Assembly (NCBI GenBank): GCA_023055425.1
Contig: JALGPY010000003.1
Span: 67,874,991 to 67,938,990, forward strand
Length of the DNA stretch: 64,000 bases
Direction: 5' to 3'
Origin: Linanthus parryae
Taxonomy: Eukaryota; Streptophyta; Magnoliopsida; Ericales; Polemoniaceae
Shown: piece after piece, positions 45,333 to 55,511 of the stretch
Layout: every line of letters begins with the position of its first letter
Numbering within the stretch: the first letter of the stretch is position 1
Program-made: the position numbers and the translations under genes
Notes under the pieces: model-generated
The model's input: only the letters and a program-made list of their open reading frames with translations
Told to the model about the DNA's origin: nothing
The model's database searches: none

Positions 45333-46896
45333 TGTTGGAATTGTGCGCTAGAGGCAATCAATTAATTGTGACATTTATGGATTTACGATTCATTATGTTA
45401 TCGATATGGAGATATGCTAACATGAATGAAGTCCTTAGAATATAATTGTTATATTCTTAAATATCCCTAGTCAATTATAATGATTAATGGGACAATCATC
45501 TATAGACTAGTATGGAGTTGGATTGATATGGAGATATCATGATCCTACACATGGGTATGCATTAGGAGTAATGGCATACTGGATTGACCCATCTCCGAGG
45601 AGGCTACATACACGTTATGTTGAGTCACAAGCGCTTCTCGCGGTGCAATGGTATTGTCATCCTTAGACTTGAAGTCAAAAGATATTCTAGTTGTGGATCA
45701 TTGTGATCTTGGTAGCGTTAAACGCTACACCGTAACTGGGTAGTTATAAAGGCGTGTACTGGATACAATAAGAAGCAAGCTTAGAAATTGTAGTGGACGT
45801 AGATATAATTTGTCCCTCCCACATAACGGGAGAAAATATCCTAGGCCACTCGAGGGATAGTGCTTAAATAATGTCTGGCCAGACTCAAATAAATCAATAT
45901 GGGATATTGATGTTATTTGCACGAATAAGGCTATTCCCAGGATCGAGAAAACTATGGATTGGATATACGAGTGTGACTTGTATGTCTCGTGTCCAATCCG
46001 GATATTGGGACAAAGGGATGAGACAATTACTTGCACAAGGTTTGTCATGATGACTATTCTATTTGTTGGCTAGAATGGATGTCTTGCTAGAGGCCGCTCC
46101 ATATTAGTAAATTGTTACTACCAACTAAATAGAACCTATGGGGTCACACGCCATATAGGGGTGAACTAGACATGGGAAATAATTAATTAATATGATTAAT
46201 TAATTAAAAGGATCAAATCGCAACAACTTGCTAACTTAGTAGGACTAATATGCAAGTTGGACTAATCCATGTATGGACATGATTAGGATTTGCCAAGGTG
46301 GCCTAATTCATGTAGAGACATGATTAGGATTAATTTGCAAAATAGAACTAATCCATGTCTTGACATGATAAGGACTATTTTTGCAAAAAGGGACTAATCC
46401 GAACTTAAGTAGGATTATGAGGGGTTCTTTATGTAGTAGGACAAGGAGTTGTTGGACTATATAAAGAACACTCCTAGCTTATTTTTCTCTCTACACACAC
46501 CCATCTATTTGATAGAAGAAAGGAGAGAACAAAAGCAAGGAGAGAGCAAGTTCCAAGCAAGGGCCGAACCCCCTTGGGACCGCCGCCCCTACCCGTTGGC
46601 CTAAAGGGTGCCGCCCCACCTTTGGTACTCCATTGTTGGCGATTTCTTCTTCCTCTTCCATTCTTCCTAGCTAGCACATGGATTTGGAGGGTCTAGATCT
46701 CACCTCTAGGCGTGGATCAACCGTAGAGACATGACACTGTTCGCGTTTGAAGTCATCAAGGAGAACCCAAAGGTGTGTTTATGATTTCTAACCCTTACCA
46801 TCGTTATGTCTCTTGACTTGTGATCCTTGGAGGGTTTTGCATGGTTTTATGTTTGTTTATGCTTCCGTTGTGCAATCCATGAATCAAAACCCTACA
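45333..46896 (+). repeat. 5' LTR of A5 (1,564 bp)
   Basis: Starts TGTTGGAATTGTGCGC and ends CAAAACCCTACA. TATA box TATATAAA at 46458-46465, so RNA should start near 46490. Confidence 0.95.
46458..46465 (+). promoter_or_regulatory. TATA box in the A5 5' LTR
   Basis: TATATAAA within GGACTATATAAAGAAC; the same box is at 53097-53104 in the 3' LTR. Confidence 0.7.
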
Positions 46897-46897
46897 G

Positions 46898-46910
46898 TGG
46901 TATCAGAGCC
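46898..46910 (+). other. Primer-binding site of A5
   Basis: Perfect TGGTATCAGAGCC one base after the LTR. Confidence 0.93.
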
Positions 46911-48558
46911 ACAGGTCGTAGAGCATAAACGTGGTTTATGTGTTACGTTTTAGTTGTTTTACACCTTAAATTGATTGTCAAATCAAGCATGGGATGCAAT
47001 TTGTCAATAATTAATCATAACAATATCCAATTTTTGCATTGGATGCATGAATTGGTGAGTTTGAGAAATTTTAGGATCTTAGATCTAGGGTTTGGGCATC
47101 CTTGGGGAAGAAGGAGTTCTTCCAAAACAAGGAAACAACCAAACTTGGGCACCAAGCAAGGGAGTTGTTTTGGAAACAACTCCCAAAGGAGGTTCGGCCC
47201 CCCTAGGGGACCGCCCCTCCTTGCTTGCCTCCCAAGCAAGGCCGCCCTAGGGGCCGGGGAATCCCTAGCCCGCGGCCTAGCCGCGTAGGCTAGGGGCCGG
47301 CCGGCCCTAGGGCCTTGCGGTTCACCTTTTTGGGCCCGGGCAATTGGATTGTTGGGCCCATGGACCGTTTTAACCCTAGAATATCCTAAAATCAATTAAA
47401 ATTGACCAAGCGCGTTAAAATTGGATTTTAACTGTTTATGTGCAAATCGCATGGTGATTGGATATGGCCTTAGGATGTGGTTTGATGTGGATGTTTAAAT
47501 TTTGTGGTTTGGTTTTACGGCCTGCGAGCTGATCAATTAATTGTAATAATTAATTAGGGTTTTATGGCCTGCGAGCCATTTTTTTTCTCAACTTGTGAGA
47601 TTTATTTTATTTAGTATAGTTGTTAGCTAGTGCTAGATGAACGTATAATGTTAGCCAAGATTGAAGAAAAGAAGCCCAAAGCCAAAAGGAGCCACAAAAG
47701 ATGGAGCATGGAGCATGGAGCATTCCACAAGACTATGAAGGATGAACCAAAATATCAAGACGCATGGAGATGTGTTTGTTTTAGGGTTCATAGATAATTC
47801 CATTGGCTTGGAATTATCTTAGTCTAGAAAAGGCCATATCCACATCACGTTTAATTTCTGTTTTGTGGTTGTTTACTTTATTGTCTTATTATTTTGTGGT
47901 TGGTGTATGGATGATGCATGCAATTAGGATAATAAGATAATTAGACAACCCGGATCTATTATTTGGAGTTGTGCCCAAACTCAAATAGATAGATTAGTTG
48001 ATTTTGATCAACAAAACAATTAAAATTGAATTTAGAATCCCTAAAAATTCAAATATTGTGTTCTTGCCTTCTTGTTGTTTAAACACTCATGATCATCATT
48101 ATTTATCAAGTTCGTGCGTGCCAAAGCAGGGCGACTTAGTTCATAATGATGGAATGCGATGGCACGTAACAATGTGCAATTGTTTAAATAAGAGGTTGAA
48201 CACAACTAGGCTATTAATGTGATTAAGAAACCTAGAGGCAATCAATTGGGATTATCCATAAGGATGGATAAATAAGGAGTTATTTGCCCAATTGAACCAA
48301 GAGTTGCATAACGGATGCAATTGGAATTGTTCCTACCTAAAGTAGTCAAATTATGGGTGACTTGCCAAAGCAAGCTCATAAGGAGATGAAACATGGATCT
48401 TGGCCCACTAGAAAATATAATGATATTTTCCGCATTAATATCTTGAGGGTTATTAATCCGTAGTAAAATAGTGGGAGCTATATTTAACAAATTAAATCCT
48501 TGTTGAATATAATCAAAACGTCACAAACCTTGCATAATCCTTTTGGTGTTAAATACCC
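46911..48558 (+). other. A5 leader (1.6 kb)
   Basis: Very similar to the inverted A2 and A6 leaders, far more than their coding regions are. It contains a GC-rich palindromic stretch (about 47200-47345), the twin motif GGTTTTACGGCCTGCGAGC (47511) and GGTTTTATGGCCTGCGAGCC (47559), and no coding sequence. Confidence 0.75.
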
Positions 48559-49400
48559 ATGGCATTAAACAAACAAAAACACGACTAGGTGTCCATAAGA
48601 TGGACGAGTTGTCTGGAATCTAGATTGGTATAAAATTGAGAATTGTTCTCAAATAAAAGAAAATTGTTGTACTTTGTAGAACATAAAGTTCTCTTCCTAC
48701 CAACTACCAAAACACACTAAAACCTATGAAAGGAACACCAAAGAATGGTTCTTTGGTTATGACTTGCCTCATGCTAGCCGCCATGAACTCTGAGCTTTGG
48801 AAGCAAGAAGAGGAACATGGAGAAGTATGATATGATCATACATTGAAAGAAGCTCTTTCAAAAGGAGCGAGCTAGACATGAAAGGTTTGAAGTGTTGCTC
48901 CACTTTGCGTTATGCAAATAAGCTAATTCAATATGATTGAAACATTAGTGAATGGGCATTATCTATGAGATAGATAAAGAATAAACAGTTATTCACCCAA
49001 GTGGACCAAGAATTGCATTGGATGCAATTGTAGTTTTGTTTTTAAAGTTGATTTACTCAATATGATTGAAAAATTACTTAAACAAAACACTCATAATGGG
49101 CATGGGCAAAGCTGTTAATGGTTAACAACATGGGTAAGGGCAAATTGTTTGCACCAATCCCATGGGTATAAAGCAAGCCTGTTGCTAAAACCAAGTTGCC
49201 TTGGAGTCCCATAGGTGGTGTAGAGGAAGAGAGGCTACCCAAAGTACCTGGAAGTAAGTAATAAAGGAATTATGAATTCCAATATAGGTATTTTGTTATA
49301 GAAATCAATGTGTCTATCTCATCATCATAAGTATATGATACTAGATGAGGATCTCACATTTATGGAAGTGTGGAGGATCTCAAGAGATGAAGACAATTGG
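48559..49400 (+). pseudogene. gag: A5 gag remnants without zinc knuckle
   Basis: An ATG at 48559 (MALNKQKH) sits at the gag start position. Fragments of the A2-like Gag sequence follow with many indels. At about 49205-49255 the Lys-rich part passes into GGTGGTGTAGAGGAAGAGAGGC and then the CPKYLE-like part, so the CX2CX4HX4C knuckle core is absent. A3 has the same gap. Confidence 0.75.
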
Positions 49401-49499
49401 ATAAGGAAGAAATAATCCTACACGTGGGGCTATAAAGTAAAGGGTTGCTAAATAAGCCGTAGGGAATTATTTCTACCTTTAAGAAATTGTTCATGAATT

Positions 49500-51960
49500 A
49501 GACAAAAACGATCATGTCCTAGCTATGAGTAGGGACATTATCAAAGTTTCTTGTTTGGACAAGAAAACTCCTTATCATAATAAAGGACAAATGTTGTTCC
49601 ATTTATTATGATATGCATTATTGTAATGCAATTTTGTCTAAGTGGATTCTATATCCATGATCATGATAATTTCATCTATAACATTAAAACCTAGAGGTTT
49701 GCATATAATGATATGAACTTCACTTATCTTTAGCATTATCGTGTAGGCCCCATAAATAAGAGATACATATCTAGAACTCCATGAGGATGGATTTCTGGAA
49801 CTCATTTGATTATTGAATCATATGAGACATGTAAGACTTATTAGGAAAAGATATGATCTTTTGGGAATCATACATATTGATGTATGAAGGCCGCTAAGCA
49901 TAGATGCTAAAAATGGGTTTTTCAATACTTCATCATATTTACTGATAGGATCAGGTAAATATGGATTTGTGTATCTTATGAAGAAATAAGTCAGAATCCT
50001 TTGAATTGTTCAAAGAATTCAGGAATGAAGTAGAGAACCAACTTGGCAAAAGTATTTAGACTCTACGATTGAATCATAGAAGAAAAGTACTTGAGCCAAG
50101 AGTTTGACAAGAATATATGGGAGTATTGGATATGATCCAAAACTCGCTCCACCTAGCACGCCACATGAGTTTGGCGTGTCTAAGAGGAGAGTTCAAACTG
50201 TGTAGGACACAGTTCGGTCCAAGATGAGTCAAACAGAACTTCCAGTTTGCTTTTGGGACTATGATTCTAATTACAACAAATTTCGCCCTTAACCTTGTTC
50301 CATCAAAAACAAATTATGAAAACACCATATGAGATATGGACTAGGAAGTTCCCTAGTATGTCATTCATAAAGGTTTGGGGTTATGAAGTTTATGTAAAGA
50401 AGTTTACAAATAAACTTGGACCGAAGTCGGATAAATGTTTTGTGGGATATCCTGAAAAGGATAGTATTTCTACAACCCAATCGAGAACAAACTGTTTGTT
50501 GCTCGAACTACAGTGTTTCTAGGTAGAGATTGTCTCTAAGAGAAACAGTGGGAGGACAGTAGAACTTGAAAAGTTCAAGAACCACAATAGAACATTGATC
50601 CGTTTGATGGAACATGAGCAGGATCACAAGGTGTTGTGGAGTAACCTACTCAGATAACACAAGAACCTCGTAGGTCAGGTAGGATATATCAAGGGACTAG
50701 AGAAATATGGATTTCTCATAACCAGTGATATATTGCTCATCAAGATGAGCCTACAACCTATGAGATGGCCACGTATGGCCATACTCTCAGAAATGGCTTG
50801 GAGCCTTGAGATACGAAGTGGAATCCGTGAATACCAACAAAGTATGGACTTTGGTGGAACCACCTAAAAGGTGCAAGTGGGTTATGAGGAAACCAACATG
50901 GATGGTAATATGATTACCTTTAAAGGACAATTGGATGGATAAGGATTTCCTATGAGTTCATAGTACAGACTATGACGAAATCTTTCCCAGTTGTGATGCT
51001 TAAATCCATTAGTATCTTGCTTGTAGAAATCTGTTTATAGATTGAATCAAGCTTCTAGGAGTTGGACTCTTCAAATTCATGATGCAATCAAAGGAGTTTG
51101 GTTCCATCAAAATTGAAGATGATACTTGTGTTTACAAGAAGGTTAGTGGGAGCGCAGTTCTTTTTCTGGTCTTGTATGTAGAGACATACTTAATCATTGG
51201 GAATGTTGCCCCTACTTGGCAGTCTTACGTAGATTGACTAGGGAGTTGACTTTCTAATGGTAGACTTAAGCGAAGCAACTTGTGAAGATCTATTGAGGTA
51301 GATCAAGATGGTTGTATAGCTTAAGTCATGGTACATAAATTGACAAAAGTGTTGAAATGGTTCAACGTGAAAAGAATATTGATTCTTACCCATGTCAAAT
51401 GGAATTAGTCTTTGGAAGGCTAATTGTCTTTCCAATTAGATTGGGAATGGACCGTATGAATTAGATTCACGAGATACGTCATGGAATGTACTAGGCCAGA
51501 CGTGTCATAAGGCATGACACAAAGATACCAGTCAAATCCGGGTGAGAGTCACTGGATAAAATATCCTGATCATCCTTTAGTACTTGAGAAGCACTAAGGA
51601 TGAATTATTGATAAATAGATAATATGAAGAGTTTGCTGTAAGGGGTTACATTGATGCGAACTTCAAATCTGACAAAGAAGATTTCAGATTATAAGTCAAG
51701 TTTTGAGTTTTGCCTTAGTGGGAGCGACTGTGAGCTGGAAAGGTTCCAGGCAAGATTTAGTCACTGATTCTAACATAGAGGACTGAGTAAATTAATGCAT
51801 AAGATGCATTTATTCAGAATATTCAATCTCAATCAAATTGTTGATAGAGGAGATGTGAATATTTGCAAGGTGCCAACATATGTCTCGCCCCTACGCAGTG
51901 TAAGCGTGGAGGGCCGCGCTAGATCAATAGGCATATGATGCAGGTGATTGACTCTAGTGC
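49500..51960 (+). pseudogene. A5 pol remnants (integrase, RT, RNase H)
   Basis: Homology to A6 pol is seen in order. Integrase pieces include MKTPYEIWTRKFPSM, WGYEVYVKKF, KLGPKSDKC and VGYPEK (50295-50522). RT pieces include VSGSAVLFLVLYV; the intact VDD codons are replaced by GTAGAGACA at about 51177-51186. RNase H pieces lie near 51640-51850. Indels and stops break every domain. Polypurine tract TGCAAGTGGGAGAC directly precedes the 3' LTR. Confidence 0.82.
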
Positions 51961-51971
51961 AAGTGGGAGAC

Positions 51972-53535
51972 TGTTGGAATTGTGCGCTAGAGACAATCAA
52001 TTAATTGTGACATTTATGGATTTACGATTCATTATGTTATCGATATGGAGATATGCTAACATGAATGAAGTCCTTAGAATATAATTGTTATATTCTTAAA
52101 TATCCCTAGTCAATTATAATGATTAATGGGACAATCATCTATAGACTAGTATGGGGTTGGATTGATATGGAGATATCATGATCCTACACATGGGTATGCA
52201 TTAGGAGTTATGGCATACTGGATTGACCCATCTCCGAGAAGGCTACATACACGTTATGTTGAGTCACAAGCGCTTCTCGCGGTGCAATGGTATTGTCATC
52301 CTTAGACTTGAAGTCACTAGATATTCTAGTTGTGGATCATTGTGATCTTGGTAGCGTTAAACGCTACACCGTAACTAGGTAGTTATAAAGGCGTGTACTG
52401 GATACAATAAGAAGCAAGCTTAGAAATCGTAGTGGACGTAGATAGAATTTGTCCCTCCCACATAACGGGAGAAAATATCCTTGGCCACTCGAGGGATAGT
52501 GCTTATAAAATGTCTGGCCAGACTCATATAAATCAATATGGGATATTGATGTTATTTGCACGAATAAGGCTATTCCCAGGATCGAGAAAACTATGGATTG
52601 GATACACGAGTGTGACTTGTATGTCTCGTGTCCAAACCGGATATTGGGACAAAGGGATGAGACAATTACTTGCACAAGGTTTGTCATGATGACTATTCTA
52701 TTTGTTGGCTAGAATGGATGTCTTGCTAGAGGCCGCTCCATATTAGTAAATTGTTACTACCAACTAAATAGAACCTATGGGGTCACACGCCATATAGGGG
52801 TGAACTAGACATGGGAAATCATTAATTAATATGATTAATTAATTAAAAGGATCAAATCGCAACAACTTGCTAACTTAGTAGGACTAATATGCAAGTTGGA
52901 CTAATCCATGTATGGACATGATTAGGATTTGCCAAGGTGGCCTAATTCATATAGAGACATGATTAGGATTAATTTGCAAAATAGAACTAATCCATGTCTT
53001 GACATGATAAGGACTATTTTTGCAAAAAGGGAGTAATCCGAACTTAAGTAGGATTATGAGGGGTTCTTTATGTAGTAGGACAAGGAGTTGTTGGACTATA
53101 TAAAGAACACTCCTAGCTTATTTTTCTCTCTACACACACCCATCTATTTGATAGAAGAAAGGAGAGAACAAAATCAAGGAGAGAGCAAGTTCCAAGCAAG
53201 GACCGAACCCCCTTGGGACCGCCGCCCCTACCCGTCGGCCTAAAGGGTGCCGCCCCACCTTTGGTACTCCATTGTTGGCGATTTCTTCTTCCTCTTCCAT
53301 TCTTCCTAGCTAGCACATGGATTTGGAGGGTCTAGATCTCACCTCTAGGCGTGGATCAACCGTAGAGACGTGACACTATTCGCGTTTGAAGTAATCAAGG
53401 AGAACCCAAAGGTGTGTTTATGATTTCTAACCCTTACCATCGTTATGTCTCTTGACTTGTGATCCTTGGAGGGTTTTGCATGGTTTTATGTTTGTTTATG
53501 CTTCCGTTGTGCAATCTATGAATCAAAACCCTACA
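51972..53535 (+). repeat. 3' LTR of A5 (1,564 bp)
   Basis: Same ends as the 5' LTR, followed by TSD ATTAG. Confidence 0.95.
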
Positions 53536-53540
53536 ATTAG

Positions 53541-53584
53541 GTCGCGTGAGGCTCAGATATTGCAGTAGACTAAGGAAGTGTCTT
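53541..53584 (-). pseudogene. Copia-C RT piece to the right of A5
   Basis: 44 bp continuing the Copia-C RT-RNase H linker after the ATTAG duplication; cut off by the A7 LTR at 53585. Confidence 0.72.
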
Positions 53585-54065
53585 TGTTGGAATAGATACC
53601 CTAGAGGCAATCTTATTTAATAAGAACATTATTTTGGCTAGAATGATCAGTGTATTATTAATGGAGATTTTAAATATAATGAAGTCCTTAAATTACAATG
53701 TGTTTTTTATCTTAAATATCACTAATCAATCAAATTGATTAAGAGGACAATCAACTATAGACTAGTATGTGGTTAGATTGATATGGAGATATTAAGTCTA
53801 GCATATGGGTATGCATTAGGGTTAATGGAATACTAGATTGACCCATCAACGAGAAGGCTACATACAAGTTATGTAAGAGTCACAAGCTCTTCTCGTTGTA
53901 ACAATGGTTTTTTGGTCCTTAGACTTGAAGTCACTAGATGCTCTAGTTGTGGATTATTGTGTTTTGGTATCATCAAACACTACACCGTGATTGGGTAGTT
54001 ATAAAGGTGTTAATCGGACATAATAGTAAGCAAGCTTAGAGATGGTAGTGATGTAGATAGGATTT
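53585..54065 (+). repeat. A7 5' LTR, left half
   Basis: Starts TGTTGGAATAGATACCC and is similar to the A4 and A5 U3 regions; ends in GATTT, the A6 target site. Confidence 0.85.
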
Positions 54066-55497
54066 TGTAGGGTTTTGATTCATGGATCGCGCAAACGGAA
54101 GCATAATCAAACAAACAACCATGCAAAACCCTCCAAGGATCACAAGTCTAGATGCATAACGATAGTGAAGGTAAGAAATCATAAACACACCTTTGGGTTC
54201 TCCTTGATGACTTCAAACGCGAATAGTGTCACGTTCTCTATAGTTGATCCACGCCTAGAGTTGATCCTAGATCTCCAATCTCCTTGGTGCTAGCCCGGAA
54301 TGAGAGGAGGGTGAAGGAATCACGCAAAACGAGAAAAAAAGAAAGAGGCTCGGCACTCTTTTTGGCCGACGGGGACGAGGGCGGCGGCAAGGGGGGCGTC
54401 GGCCTCCTTTGTTGCTTGCTCTCTCTCCTTTGTTCTCTCCCACTCTTGTTATGTTCTCTCTAGAGCATAAGTTATGAGGAAGGAAGGAAGGATGGTCCTT
54501 TATATAGTCCAACAACTCCTTGTTAACTACCTAAAGGACTTATTCTAGTCCTACTAGAATTCAATTTAGTCCCTTCCTTGCAAATTAGTCCCTACTAAGT
54601 TTGCAAGGGTTTGCAAAGTGATCCTTTTAATTAATTAATCCAATTAATTAATTCCCAAATCTAGTACAACTCTATATAGCGTGTGACTCCATAGGTTCTA
54701 TCGTGTTTGGTAGCAACTCTTTGCTAATATGGAGCGGTTTCTAGCAAAACATCCATTCTAGCCAACTAATAGAATAGTCATCTAGACAACCTTGTACAAG
54801 TAATTGTCTCATCCCTTTGCCTCCATATCCGGATTGGACACGAGACATACAAGTCACACTCGTATATCCAATCCCTAGTTTCTCGATCCATGGAATAGCC
54901 TTATTCGTGCAAATAACATCAATATCCTATATTGATTTATTTGAGTCTGGTCAGACATTCTATAAGCACTATCCTTCGAGTGGCCTAGGATATTTCCTCC
55001 CGTTATGTGGGAGGGGCAAATCCTCTCTACGTCCACTACGATCTCTAAGCTTGCTTCTCATTGTATCCAGTACACGCCTTTATAACTACCCAGTCACGGT
55101 GTAGCGTTTAACGCTACCAAGATCACAATGATCCACAACTAGAATATCTAGTGACTTCAAGTCTAAGGATGACAATACCATTGTACCCGAGAAGCACTTG
55201 TGACTCAACATAACATGTATGTAGCCTTCTCGGTGATGGGTCAATCCAGTGCAACATTCCGTAATGCACACCTATGTGTTGGATCGTGATATCTCCATAT
55301 CAATCCAACCCCATACTAGTCTATAGATGATTGTCCCATTTAATCATTATACTTGACTAGGGATATTTAAGATAAACAACACGATTGTAAATCTAAGGAC
55401 TTCATTATATTAAATATCCAATAAATAATAAATGAATTTTCTAGCCAAATACAAATTCATACTAAACTAGATTGCCTCTAGGGCATCTATTCCAACA
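54066..55497 (-). repeat. 3' LTR of A6 (1,432 bp)
   Basis: Starts TGTAGGGTTTTG and ends ATTCCAACA. TATA complement TTTATATA at 54499-54506. Confidence 0.95.
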
Positions 55498-55511
55498 GTC
55501 TCCCACTTGCA

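Larger units (their letters stand above)
45333..53535 (+). mobile_element. A5: young Angela-type element with dead gag-pol (8,203 bp)
   Basis: Two LTRs of exactly 1,564 bp (45333-46896, 51972-53535), perfect TSD ATTAG (45328-45332, 53536-53540), intact primer-binding site and polypurine tract. By eye about 25 differences between the LTRs (around 1.6 percent). Gag-pol has homology throughout but no long frame. It lacks the Gag zinc knuckle and the RT YVDD box. Coding decay is far beyond LTR decay, so it was already dead when it moved. This marks it as non-autonomous. Confidence 0.92.
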
